Shown here piece after piece: positions 33,629 to 41,643 of a stretch of DNA of 64,000 nucleotides (positions within the stretch are counted from its first letter, which is position 1; the number at the start of each line of letters is the position of its first letter). This DNA is from Bacillus sp. PAMC26568 (GTDB taxonomy: Bacteria > Bacillota > Bacilli > Bacillales > Bacillaceae). The stretch is from contig NZ_CP060137.1 of the NCBI RefSeq assembly GCF_014235785.1, positions 806,001 to 870,000 on the forward strand. The letters run 5' to 3'. The position numbers were made by a program, and so were the translations under genes. The notes beneath the pieces were generated by a model. The model had not been told where the DNA came from. It was given only the letters and a program-made list of their open reading frames with translations, and did not search any database.

Positions 33629-34234
33629 TTGAAAAATAAAGATGACAATAATTCATTTGTTTTAGAATTGAATGCACCATATTCGTTAAATTATTTAATT
33701 TTTATGCAGAACATTACATTAAATAATTCTAACGATGATAAACCTTTATTTCCTTATTTGGACAGTACAAACTGGGGATTAAAAAAAGATGAAGAATTCG
33801 CAGGTACATTTCGAGAAGTATGGAATACAGCAGTTCAAAAAAATAGTAGTAACAGAAAATACGATCATAATGGGATATTGAAATACGATGTTACGCTATA
33901 CCAAAGCTTCTTTGAAAATAATGAAAAAGGAACTCAAGGTTTTAATGAAAGCATAAAATCATTTTTGGCTTGGTGGGATAGGGTATATGGGAAATTAGCT
34001 GTCCAAAGTGTGGTCGAGCCATATGGATTAGATGATATATATATAGAGTTATCTAAATCAATAAAGACATCAAGTGAAAAACGTCTATATATCGATTTAA
34101 TTTATGATAAACCTGCTATTGCACAATATATTGCAAACTCGTGGCATTGTGTGTTGCCAGTTGAAGAAATCTTACATACAAAATACAGAGTAAGGTTATT
34201 AGCCAAGCTACTAAAATGTTGTGACAATGATTAA
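33629..34234 (+). CDS. hypothetical protein of the accessory zone
   Basis: About 201 residues from the TTG at 33629, eight bases after AAGGTG; a GTG at 33620 is in frame but has no site. No signal or membrane segment. It is rich in N, K, Y and W (SFLAWWDRVYGKLAVQSVVE), with a C-terminal basic patch. It is AT-rich, without a family I can name. It stands alone, followed by a CAATCGGGC repeat, so it is probably an acquired gene. Confidence 0.65.
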   Translation: MKNKDDNNSFVLELNAPYSLNYLIFMQNITLNNSNDDKPLFPYLDSTNWGLKKDEEFAGTFREVWNTAVQKNSSNRKYDHNGILKYDVTLYQSFFENNEKGTQGFNESIKSFLAWWDRVYGKLAVQSVVEPYGLDDIYIELSKSIKTSSEKRLYIDLIYDKPAIAQYIANSWHCVLPVEEILHTKYRVRLLAKLLKCCDND

Positions 34235-34250
34235 TAATTGTATCTTACAT

Positions 34251-34341
34251 TAATTCAGCAATCGGGGGCTTTTCTGGAATATACTTGCAGCGTGGATGTT
34301 CTAGGATGATCTTCAATAATCGGGCAGTTTAGTTGAATAAG
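34251..34341. repeat. 91-bp compound CAATCGGGC element, copy A
   Basis: Two half-elements (ATTCAGCAATCGGGGGCTTT ... and CTTCAATAATCGGGCAGTTT AGTTGAATAAG) are joined by a spacer GCAGCGTGGATGTTCTAGGA. It aligns over its full length with the element at 34744-34833. Confidence 0.85.
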
Positions 34342-34388
34342 AAATGATATAATAATGTAAAAAAAGAGGGAGTCATATAGGAGTCAAC

Positions 34389-34625
34389 ATGACTATTTTA
34401 ATGATTATTTTTGCTGTTTTTTCATTTTTAAGTTTGATATTTTTTTCATTTAAAAATAAAGAGTTTTATCAAAATGAAACTATAAATGCAGATCCTGGAG
34501 ATGTTTTAGGGGAAATATTTTTATATATTATTAATTTATTACCGTGGTATTTAAAAAAACTATTTATGATGCTACTTTGTTTGGGTTTATGCATTTTATG
34601 TTTGAGTTATTTTATTTATGAGTAA
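34389..34625 (+). CDS. small two-helix membrane protein
   Basis: Protein of 78 residues. One membrane segment is at about 3-22 (IIFAVFSFLSLIFFSF), followed by a polar loop with NADPGDVLGEI and a second segment at about 56-76 (MMLLCLGLCILCLSYFI). The ribosome site is weak (AGGAGTCAAC). No family recognised. It is enclosed by CAATCGGGC repeats on both sides. Confidence 0.55.
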   Translation: MTILMIIFAVFSFLSLIFFSFKNKEFYQNETINADPGDVLGEIFLYIINLLPWYLKKLFMMLLCLGLCILCLSYFIYE

Positions 34626-34663
34626 CGGATTGTTTTAGGGTGTTATATTAGAAAAGATTACTC

Positions 34664-34703
34664 ATTCTTCTTGAACTAACGCATGCGTTAGTTCAAGAAG
34701 AAT
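34664..34703. repeat. perfect 40-bp palindrome
   Basis: Left arm ATTCTTCTTGAACTAACGCA (34664-34683) is the exact reverse complement of the next 20 nt, with no loop. After a two-base interruption, CTC/GAG pairing could extend it. It has no T-tail of the terminator type. Confidence 0.95.
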
Positions 34704-34743
34704 TGTGAGTTGAGCAATTTTAGGACTGAGGCCATATTGTAGT

Positions 34744-34833
34744 TATTCCATTAAAGGGGGCGTTTCTTGAATAACCTTGCAACGTGGATGTTCCAGAACG
34801 ATCTTCCACAATCGGGCGCTATCATGGAACAAG
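34744..34833. repeat. 90-bp compound CAATCGGGC element, copy B
   Basis: Half-elements ATTCCATTAAAGGGGGCGTT and ATCTTCCACAATCGGGCGCT joined by GCAACGTGGATGTTCCAGAA, aligned with copy A. Between it and 34964 there is no supported gene. Confidence 0.85.
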
Positions 34834-34964
34834 GATCATTGGCTGTTAATATATGGTTAGTAAGAACCTCGAAACAAAATTGTAGAGGAATAAGACGGAT
34901 TGGTATAAGACTTTGGCTGCATTCGCTAAGAGCTAATATTAAGTGTTCAAAGAAGGTGTAAAAG

Positions 34965-35441
34965 ATGAAAAAAGTTAAAACCAATGCAATGCGGATATTA
35001 GACAAAGAAAAAATAGAATATAAAATAATGACGTATAGGGCAGATGACGGAAAAATTGATGGCTTATCTGTGGCCAAAAAAATTGGAAAAGAAAAAGGGA
35101 TAGTGTATAAAACCCTTATTTCCCAAGGTTCTAGCAAGGGATATTATGTTTTTGTTATTCCGGTTGAAGACGAGCTCGATTTGAAAAAGGCTGCTAAGGT
35201 TGTTGGAGAGAAGAAAGTTGAAATGATTCCAGTTAAGGATATAACGAAACTGTCTGGATATGTGCGGGGTGGCTGTTCTCCAATAGGAATGAAAAGTTTG
35301 TTTCCTACTTTTATTGATGAAAAAGCTCTATTAGTTGGTACAATCATTGTCAGTGGGGGAAATATCGGTGTACAGATTGAAACTAAGGTAGAGGATTTAG
35401 CAAAGGCAATAAAAGTTCAATTCGCAAATTTATCTAAATAG
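34965..35441 (+). CDS. ybaK: YbaK/EbsC family aminoacyl-tRNA deacylase
   Basis: Protein of 158 residues, the standard length. The conserved lysine lies in KGIVYKTLISQG, followed by FVIPVEDELDLKKAAK, SGYVRGGCSPIGMK and a C-terminal GTIIVSGGNIGVQI. The family hydrolyses Cys-tRNA(Pro) or Cys-tRNA(Cys) made in error. AAGAAGGTG supports the start. Monocistronic within the accessory zone. Confidence 0.9.
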   Translation: MKKVKTNAMRILDKEKIEYKIMTYRADDGKIDGLSVAKKIGKEKGIVYKTLISQGSSKGYYVFVIPVEDELDLKKAAKVVGEKKVEMIPVKDITKLSGYVRGGCSPIGMKSLFPTFIDEKALLVGTIIVSGGNIGVQIETKVEDLAKAIKVQFANLSK

Positions 35442-35475
35442 CTTTTTAAAATGTTTATGGAAAAGTGAGGTGAAC

Positions 35476-35944
35476 ATGATCTCTAAGGAGAGCTTAGAAA
35501 GATAAATTCAGAAAACTTTCGGGAAGCTCTTGGGCTTTCCGTGTTTGATGATCTACTAAAATTTGTGGCAAGTGTTTCGCCACCTGTTGCTATTGCTCTT
35601 GCTAAAGCTTACATCAGACAGATGGAAGAACAGTAGATCCATATGGGATCTATTATCAAAATGAAATGGTCGGTTTCTTTAATCTGCATTACACGCCTGC
35701 TAGTAAATAAGACTATTGGTTATGCCATTTTTTCATAGATAAAAGATTTCAAAGAAGTGGGCTGGGTTCTGACTCGATTAAAGATGTTATTAAAGTACCA
35801 TAAACATTCCACCCTACTTGTAACCGATTTCATTTAACTGTGAATCTAGAAAACGATTCAGGTAAGTTGTTTTATATTAAACTTGGATTTAATGATGACA
35901 ATACTCTTACGTTTGGCGAACCAACTTATTCGTTATCCATTTAG
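35476..35944 (+). pseudogene. frameshifted GNAT acetyltransferase
   Basis: Several frames joined together give a recognisable GNAT protein. An N-terminal LRKINSENFREALGLSVFDD and VASVSPPVAIALAKAYI are followed, after a stop or shift near 35635, by DPYGIYYQNEMVGFFNLHYT, then FFIDKRFQRSGLGSDSIKDV (the acetyl-CoA loop, in which the usual Q/R-x-x-G-x-G/A reads QRSGLG), and a C-terminal FHLTVNLENDSGKLFYIKLG. At least three disruptions are visible (near 35490, 35635 and 35730). It ends at TAG 35942-35944. Not functional as it stands. Confidence 0.82.
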
Positions 35945-36069
35945 ATCAAATTTTCTTCTTCCGCAAAACCAGCTAATAGCTTGTCAAGAATTATCAATAA
36001 AAAAGGTAAATAAAATATGATAGACTAAAATTTTTGGAAGATTCTGTATGATGAGGTTAGGTTTAGATT

Positions 36070-36828
36070 TTACTCAATATCTTGGAAAGCCACTTTATTG
36101 GTTAACATCGCAAATATCCATCTTAAAAGCTTGTTGACACAGGCAATGATGGCTACTTTGTATGGTTTGCCTTCTTCTCGTTTCTTGTCGTAGAACGCTC
36201 GTAACCTCTTGTTGCTAGGGATGATTTCATCACTCGTTTTCTGTCTGCAGCAATCACGAATGGCACATTTTACAGCCATAAACAAAGCCTGGCGAAGTCT
36301 GCTGGATCCTCTTTTTGTTATGCGGTTCATAGTGGCTCTGAATTTGCCAGATTCAAAGACACTTGGGTCAACTCCAGCGAACGCTACAAGTTTTTTTGGG
36401 TGACTAAATCGTTCAATCTCCCCGATTTCTGAGATAATCGTTGCCGCGATTTTTTCTCCGATTCCTGGGATGGATTGAATGATTTCATATTCTTCAATTT
36501 CTTTTGCGAGAGCGTCTATTTCAGCTGCCAACTTTGATAGATGCTCTTTGTATTGAAGAAGCATATCAATATACATATGCAGGCTTAAAATGTGACTGTG
36601 ATATAAGGTTTTCTGAAATGGATTGCGAGTTGCTGCCTCCTTAAGTTGTGCAGCTTTTTCTTTTGCCCACTTTTTAGACCGGCTATATTGGCAGCTTTAA
36701 GCGACTTTTCAAGATTCTTTATATACGCATTGTCATTGATGGTATGGTAATGCAGCGTTTCAATTACCTTTAGATCAATGCCTGAATAATCGAACCGATG
36801 GATATGATAGGTTGCTGCGGCAACCTTT
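36070..36828 (-). pseudogene. IS110 family transposase remnant
   Basis: The C-terminal part is intact for 168 codons (36070-36576): IQSIPGIGEKIAATIISEIG, FAGVDPSVFESGKF, KRGSSRLRQALFMAVKCAIR and GKPYKVAIIACVNKLLRWIF, the IS110/IS1111 transposase_20 domain with its catalytic serine region. Upstream, reading continues in frame as KWAKEKAAQLKEAATRNPF. A +1 shift at about 36670-36680 then gives the earlier part ATYHIHRFDYSGIDLKVIET, which is cut off at about 36828. The N-terminal DEDD domain is missing. No terminal repeats or intact element were found. Confidence 0.85.
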
Positions 36829-37190
36829 TTTGAGTTGCATTGGACTAATATATATCGAAGGTGAATTTTACGGAAAAAAGAAACCTGAATACCTAGATAA
36901 TGTCGAATAAGTTAAGATTTTTTTCCATTTTGATATTAGACACAAATTAACCGACTAAATTTAGAACGGGGTTATGCTTGTTTGAGGTTTTAAAATTAAA
37001 TAACTTTATTGTCACTTTAAAATTCGAGATTGTGAGGTATTTCGTGAAATGGGAGGTCAATTAGATAATGGCTTCAATATATTTATGGAACTTTATTACT
37101 ATTTTTCAATTATAATCAAACCGTTTACAGCCTCCCTTCGTTTCCTTTAATAGTACCGGTAAAAAACATGTATGAAATGGAGGAAGAATC
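36829..37190. other. gene-free stretch before the AcfC cassette
   Basis: No gene seen. Near 37112 there is a possible -10 (TATAAT) and, overlapping it, TCAAACCGTTTACA, which deviates by one base from the inverted CRE consensus. Weak evidence. Confidence 0.4.
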
Positions 37191-37994
37191 ATGAAGAAGA
37201 CCGTGTTCCTATCAGCTCTGCTTCTCTTTGTCATTGCGGCTGCCGGATTGTCAGCCTATGCAAAAATGGACCATAATCCGGCGTCTCAGGCGACACCAAA
37301 TTCCAGCCAAAGTGATCATGTCATCCGGGTGTACGGACCGGGCGGACCACTTGGACCGATCAAGGAAGCTGCTGAACATTTTTCAGCTGAAACGGGAATC
37401 AAGGTGGAAGTAACAGCCGGACCAGAGGGTAATTGGATCGGCCAGGCAAAGCAAGGTGCAGATATTATTTTAGGTGGCTCCGAGTATATGCTGCAGGACT
37501 TCATCTTTAACCACCCCGAACTGATCGACACTAAATCACGTACGGAGCTTTACCCGCGTGCTGCAGGAATATTGGTAAGGAAAGGAAATCCTAAGAAGAT
37601 TGAAAGTCTGGAGGATTTAACGAAAAAGGGAGTAAAAATAATCGATGTAAATGGGGCTGGCCAGCTTGGCCTGTGGGAAGACATGGCAGGCAGAAAAGGG
37701 CTGATCGAAGGCATTTCCCAAAATATTAACCTTTCTGTAAAGTCGAGTGCCGAAGCCATTGAACGATGGAAATCGAATTCCAGCCTAGATGCCTGGATTA
37801 CCTATGAATCGTGGCATTACCGGCTCCAGGATGTGACCGACCTGGTCGAACTGCCTAAAGAAGAAAAGCTCTATCGTGGAACCCCGATCGCTCTGACGAA
37901 AATCACCGATCAGAAAAAAGAGGCACAGCAATTTATTGATTATTTAAGAACGGAAGAATCTCACCAAATCTTTCAAAAATGGGGCTGGAAGTAA
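37191..37994 (+). CDS. AcfC-type periplasmic/extracellular substrate-binding protein
   Basis: Exported protein of 267 residues with a signal peptide (about 1-25, ending in LSAYAK) and the fold of oxyanion-binding proteins. The family signature is RVYGPGGPLGPIKEAAEHF, followed by VTAGPEGNWIGQAKQGADII and GGSEYMLQDF. This pattern matches the accessory colonisation factor AcfC group. The ligand is not known. GGAGGAAGAATC precedes the ATG. Visible GC content is higher than in the flanking accessory genes. It is followed 37 nt later by a lipoprotein and then a sigma/anti-sigma pair, suggesting one acquired cassette. Confidence 0.85.
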   Translation: MKKTVFLSALLLFVIAAAGLSAYAKMDHNPASQATPNSSQSDHVIRVYGPGGPLGPIKEAAEHFSAETGIKVEVTAGPEGNWIGQAKQGADIILGGSEYMLQDFIFNHPELIDTKSRTELYPRAAGILVRKGNPKKIESLEDLTKKGVKIIDVNGAGQLGLWEDMAGRKGLIEGISQNINLSVKSSAEAIERWKSNSSLDAWITYESWHYRLQDVTDLVELPKEEKLYRGTPIALTKITDQKKEAQQFIDYLRTEESHQIFQKWGWK

Positions 37995-38031
37995 GGACGA
38001 GCCTTAAATCTAAAAAACTGGAGGAACATAC

Positions 38032-38520
38032 ATGAAAAAAGGAATTTTTACCCTCGCGATACTTTCGTTTATTTTTGCTTTGGCTGCCTGCGGAAAAAGC
38101 ACTGAGGAAACAACAAAGACGGATCAACCCGATCAAGCCCAAACGGAACAAACTAAATCGGAACAAGCCCCAGCTGACAGCCTCCAGCTTTTGAAGAATG
38201 AGATAGCTGGAGAGTACCTGGCGGATCCACAGGGAAGGACCCTGTATTACTTTAAAAAGGACAAAGCAGGAAAAAGCAATTGCAGCGGAGACTGCCTGGC
38301 AAACTGGCCGGCATTTACCCAGGAGGATTTCACCGTCCCGGAAGGTTTTGACAAAAAGGATTTCGATATGATCACAAGAGAAGACAACGGGGAGGAGCAG
38401 GTCACGTACAAAGGCTTTCCTCTCTATTATTTTGCAAAAGACCAGCAAGAAGGGGATGTAAACGGACAAGGAGTAAAAGATGTATGGTTTGTCGTAAACA
38501 GCCAAACAGAATTTGAATAA
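38032..38520 (+). CDS. COG4315-type lipoprotein
   Basis: Lipoprotein of 162 residues: a signal peptide with lipobox LAAC (cysteine about residue 19), a low-complexity T/E/Q/K linker (about 22-55), then two copies of the secreted repeat. Each repeat has the form GRTLYYFKKD / GFPLYYFAKDQ, with CSGDCLANWPAF and VKDVWFVVN. This is the COG4315 'Yx(F/W/Y)xxD' repeat family found with electron-transfer or stress proteins. It probably sits on the outer membrane face. Cotranscription with acfC is likely from the 37-nt gap. Confidence 0.85.
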   Translation: MKKGIFTLAILSFIFALAACGKSTEETTKTDQPDQAQTEQTKSEQAPADSLQLLKNEIAGEYLADPQGRTLYYFKKDKAGKSNCSGDCLANWPAFTQEDFTVPEGFDKKDFDMITREDNGEEQVTYKGFPLYYFAKDQQEGDVNGQGVKDVWFVVNSQTEFE

Positions 38521-38525
38521 GCTTG

Positions 38526-38560
38526 CCCAGGGAACGATCAGTCGTGGTCGTTCCCATCCT
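38526..38560 (+). terminator. hairpin after the COG4315 gene
   Basis: GGGAACGA/TCGTTCCC with a poor T-tail (ATCCTTACTTTT); a weak or partial terminator. Confidence 0.55.
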
Positions 38561-38616
38561 TACTTTTAAAATAGTATAATGGCAATATATTTTTATCCAA
38601 TAACAGGGAGTGCCAC

Positions 38617-39162
38617 ATGAAAGAAAAACACGATGCGGAATTAATGAGATTGATAAACGAAAAACACGGTCACGCATTGGAGGAGCTTTATGATCGATAT
38701 ATAAAGCTTGTTTACAGCTTCGTTATGAAGTTTTGCAATGGGAATGAGGATAAGACGAAAGAGATTATTCAATTGGTCTTTTTGAGGCTATGGACAACAA
38801 ACAGCCATTACGATCCCGCTCTAGGCAGCTTTGTAAATTGGCTCCTCACGATTACCCGCAATATTTGCATTGATTACCTCCGTAAAGAGAAGAGGCATAC
38901 GCAACACCATCAAGAGGAACATGAAGAGATCACCGACCCTGCCAATGCATTCGAGCAACAAGTAAATACGAATGATATTGCGATAGCGAAAAACAAATTG
39001 CCGACAGCGCAAAGAAAATTAATCGATTTGCTTTATTGGAGAGGGTATTCTCTTTCAGAGATCGCCAAGCTGGAACAAGAGCCGCTCGGCACGATTAAAA
39101 GCAGGCTTCACCAGGCTCTTAAAGGGTTGAGGAAGCATCTGGAACTGGAGGATATAAAATGA
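38617..39162 (+). CDS. ECF sigma factor (SigK-like group)
   Basis: Sigma-70 family extracytoplasmic factor of 181 residues. Region 2 (about 20-90) contains LEELYDRYIKLVYSFVMKFC and LLTITRNICIDYLRKEKR. Region 4 (about 120-175) contains LPTAQRKLIDLLYWRGYSLS and TIKSRLHQALKGL. Its stop overlaps the start of the anti-sigma gene (ATGA), so the pair is coupled. The likely targets are its own operon and the AcfC/lipoprotein genes upstream (inference from position). Confidence 0.93.
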   Translation: MKEKHDAELMRLINEKHGHALEELYDRYIKLVYSFVMKFCNGNEDKTKEIIQLVFLRLWTTNSHYDPALGSFVNWLLTITRNICIDYLRKEKRHTQHHQEEHEEITDPANAFEQQVNTNDIAIAKNKLPTAQRKLIDLLYWRGYSLSEIAKLEQEPLGTIKSRLHQALKGLRKHLELEDIK

Positions 39163-39881
39163 GAAGGGATTGTGATCATTTAATTCCATATATATCAAAT
39201 GAGCTCGAGGAGAGCGAACACATGGCCTTTGTTGAACATTTAAAGAATTGTAGGGAGTGTAAGAAAGAATATCAGGAATTGTCCCAGGCATGGCATGCTT
39301 TGCCGTTTGATTATACCGAAATCGAGGTGCCTGAATCGCTAAAAGGCGAGGTGCTGGGGTTTGTTTTTGATCACAAAAGGAAAGGTAGTACGGAAACATT
39401 CATGGCTAAGATGAGCAAGCTTGCTATGATGCTCAAAAGCCAGTTCACTCCAGTTTCAGCCAGTATCGTGGCCGTCTTATTGCTCGCGATTATTGGCCTT
39501 GGAATAGCGAATGTACAGGAAAAAAATTACCATGCCGAAAATATACCCATTGAAATTTTAACGGCCATTCCCTTAAAAGCAGCTAATCAAAGCCACCCGG
39601 GAACAAACGGCATGGCCTATATTGTCCAACAGGAATCAGAGAAAGATTTGGTGGTGCAGCTTCACGAATTGCCCGGTGTCGAAGGTTCACAGGTTTACCA
39701 GGTTTGGCTGCTGAAAAACGGCAAGAGGGAAAATGGCGGCATATTCAAGCCGAACGAAAACGGATCCGGAATATTGACCTACCAGCTCGCAGAAGGGCAG
39801 ACTTTTGATCAAATCGGCATCACCCTCGAACCGGACGCCAACAGCATCCAGCCAAGGGGAGAAAAAATAGCCGGGTCATAG
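39159..39881 (+). CDS. zinc-finger anti-sigma factor (RskA-like)
   Basis: Membrane anti-sigma factor of 240 residues. The N-terminal ZAS motif has the form H-x3-C-x2-C (EHLKNCRECKKEY), which binds the sigma factor. One membrane helix lies at about 104-124 (SASIVAVLLLAIIGLGIANV). The outer domain (about 130-240) is RskA-like: QESEKDLVVQLHELPGVEGS, QVYQVWLLKNGKRENGG and ITLEPDANSIQPRGEKIAGS. It holds the sigma factor at the membrane until a signal is sensed outside. The gene overlaps the sigma gene by 4 nt. Confidence 0.92.
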   Translation: MRRDCDHLIPYISNELEESEHMAFVEHLKNCRECKKEYQELSQAWHALPFDYTEIEVPESLKGEVLGFVFDHKRKGSTETFMAKMSKLAMMLKSQFTPVSASIVAVLLLAIIGLGIANVQEKNYHAENIPIEILTAIPLKAANQSHPGTNGMAYIVQQESEKDLVVQLHELPGVEGSQVYQVWLLKNGKRENGGIFKPNENGSGILTYQLAEGQTFDQIGITLEPDANSIQPRGEKIAGS

Positions 39882-39965
39882 ATAGTAACAGAAAGGGACA
39901 GATACATTTTAAATATCTGGCTAAACTTATATTACGAACAGGTGCTAATGTTCAAGAAACTTACC

Positions 39966-40156
39966 AAAAAATGATCAAACTTTTTTATAAAAATTCCATC
40001 TGTATTCTAAACTGTAGAATCCATTTTTGATCGATCTTTTTTCAAAATGGATTCTTTGAATTTGCCGCAAAAATGCAGGTTCATGTATTATTTTTGATCA
40101 AACTTTATTATAAAGTTTGATTAAAATTCCTGTATTGCAGGAATTTTTTGTTCATC
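39966..40156. repeat. TTGATCAAACTTT-type repeat region, copy 1
   Basis: TGATCAAACTTTTTTATAAA (from 39972), CCATTTTTGATCGATC, CAAAATGGATTCTTTGAATT, then the inverted pair TTTTGATCAAACTTT/AAAGTTTGATTAAAA (about 40092-40125). It ends in the terminator-like hairpin AATTCCTG/CAGGAATT plus T6 (40124-40149). Similar words recur at 43384-43500. No gene lies between 39882 and 40344. Confidence 0.55.
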
Positions 40157-40344
40157 GGTCCATTTAATGGAATAAGTGGTTGTATACCCCCACTTTTTTA
40201 TACAACCATCAAGCCTACTTGAGCATGTACGAAGATTGCTTTATTAACTATATATAAATACTTCTTCAAATAAAGGGTAACATAAAACAAGAATATTTTA
40301 GTCATTAAAATCAAAGAAAAAACGTTTGGGAGGAAGGGACAAAA

Positions 40345-40554
40345 TTGCAAGAAATAACAATTTTTATTAAAGAAGCAACAAATGAGCAACCGATTAAAAC
40401 TTTAGAAACTATTCTTATGCAAATGAATGGCATTGATAGAGCTTTGGTAGACGTCGATGATGGTGAAGTAAAGATTATATACGATGAAACTCAAGTTGGT
40501 CATGAAAAAATCAAAAATAGGATTCAACAACATGGTCTACATCTTCTTGAATAA
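40345..40554 (+). CDS. HMA-fold-like small protein without the metal-binding CxxC
   Basis: Protein of 69 residues from a TTG with GGGAGGAAGGG upstream. It has the beta-alpha-beta-beta-alpha-beta length and spacing of heavy-metal-associated domains (ITIFIKEATN; METILMQMNGIDRALVDVDD; GEVKIIYDE; IKNRIQQHG). Where copper chaperones have M/GxCxxC this protein has EATNEQP, so it is unlikely to bind Cu(I) in the normal way. Standalone; function unknown. Confidence 0.7.
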   Translation: MQEITIFIKEATNEQPIKTLETILMQMNGIDRALVDVDDGEVKIIYDETQVGHEKIKNRIQQHGLHLLE

Positions 40555-40659
40555 ATCATTGCGACGTTCGACCCCGACAATTGATATATTAAGACCTAAT
40601 GATAAAAGGTCAACCAGAAGCTAACCTCATATTACAAACGGGTTCCCTTTAGTTGAAGA

Positions 40660-40690
40660 ACTGCTGCCATTTTAGGTGGCTTTTTTCTTA
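40660..40690 (+). terminator. short terminator
   Basis: CTGCCAT/GTGGC stem with T6, about 105 nt after the HMA-like gene. Confidence 0.55.
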
Positions 40691-40754
40691 TTGTACTAAC
40701 GTGGCAGAATAGTTGAAGAGAAGACGTAAAAGAACAACTATATTCAAAACATAG

Positions 40755-40787
40755 ACAAAAAAAGCAGCTAGAAAAGCTGCTTTTTAG
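40755..40787. terminator. bidirectional hairpin directly before the HEPN-like gene
   Basis: AAAAAAGCAGCT/AGCTGCTTTTT. It abuts the truncated 5' end of the following gene. Confidence 0.82.
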
Positions 40788-40809
40788 AATTACCGTAATT
40801 ATTGATTAG

Positions 40810-41370
40810 CCTCCAAATTATGAAAGTAATGATAAACACCGTTTTAAATGGCTAATGATTTCTTTACATGGAGCTTTATATAGTTTTGGAATATGTAACA
40901 TAAAGGGCACAAATCCAATTGGAAGAATATTCAAGACTATTAGGAAAAAGGAATTAGAAAGGATTATTGAAAGAGTTAAGAGAAATTATACAGATTTTAT
41001 TTATGGTGATCAAAGTGACGAATCCTTTTTACAGTATGGAACATTTATGAGTGGAAAAATTCTAGATATAAATAGTGTATTATCAAGATGTGAATCAGAA
41101 GCGTATATGATGCAATTTACACATAGTAAAACGTTAAAAATTGGGACCGAACAAAGATTGGCCATTGACAAGTTAATAAGTTATCGAAATGACTTTGCAC
41201 ACTTTAAACCAATGGCATATGGGATTATGGGGAATTACGAAAATGATATTGTACTTCCAGTTTTAAAAGTAATTGAATTTTTAGCCCTGGAAACAAATAA
41301 TATATTATATCTTCAAGTAGAGAGTTGCGAGAGAGTTAAGCATGCTATCAAACACTTTTCTTTAAATTAG
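40810..41370 (+). CDS. HEPN-like protein, apparently 5'-truncated
   Basis: From the ATG at 40855 the frame codes 171 residues. The motif SYRNDFAHFKP near residue 120 is the R-x4-H signature of HEPN ribonuclease-type domains. In-frame coding continues upstream of the ATG to 40810 (PPNYESNDKHRFKWL), joining naturally to MISLHGALYSFGICNIKGTN, but a TAG at 40807-40809 blocks it and no start codon or ribosome site exists. The 5' end therefore seems lost, next to a hairpin. It is AT-rich. It may be non-functional; no MNT or other antitoxin partner is adjacent. Confidence 0.6.
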   Translation, partial: PPNYESNDKHRFKWLMISLHGALYSFGICNIKGTNPIGRIFKTIRKKELERIIERVKRNYTDFIYGDQSDESFLQYGTFMSGKILDINSVLSRCESEAYMMQFTHSKTLKIGTEQRLAIDKLISYRNDFAHFKPMAYGIMGNYENDIVLPVLKVIEFLALETNNILYLQVESCERVKHAIKHFSLN

Positions 41371-41411
41371 TGATTAATCCCGACACTAACAAACAGGGTT
41401 GGTCCAGGACG

Positions 41412-41540
41412 ATTTTCAACAATCGGGCGCTTATCTGTAATAAGGTAAGTGTCCTTTTTAGTGGAATAAAAATGTTGAGTTAATCACCTGATTTTGAAAT
41501 AATTGGTATTAAGCAATCGGGCAGTTTAATTGAACAAGGA
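41412..41540. repeat. CAATCGGGC-type repeats, pair 5
   Basis: Half-elements at 41413-41444 (TTTTCAACAATCGGGCGCTT ATCTGTAATAAGG) and 41508-41539 (TTAAGCAATCGGGCAGTTTA ATTGAAC). The rest of 41371-41643 holds no gene that I can support. Confidence 0.8.
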
Positions 41541-41643
41541 ATTGGCATGACACCTTAATTAGTGACCTCTCTACAACAAGCCGCAAATGAATTTTGACCA
41601 ACGGGATTATCTAGTAAAGGGATTAAATTGGAGGGAATAGAAA

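Noticed and set aside
34751..35137. 128-codon minus-strand frame over the 5' part of ybaK
   Set aside because: It is antisense to a clear YbaK coding sequence and to the repeat element.
37104..37120. CRE site before the AcfC gene
   Set aside because: TCAAACCGTTTACA misses the consensus at a key position, so it is mentioned only as weak.
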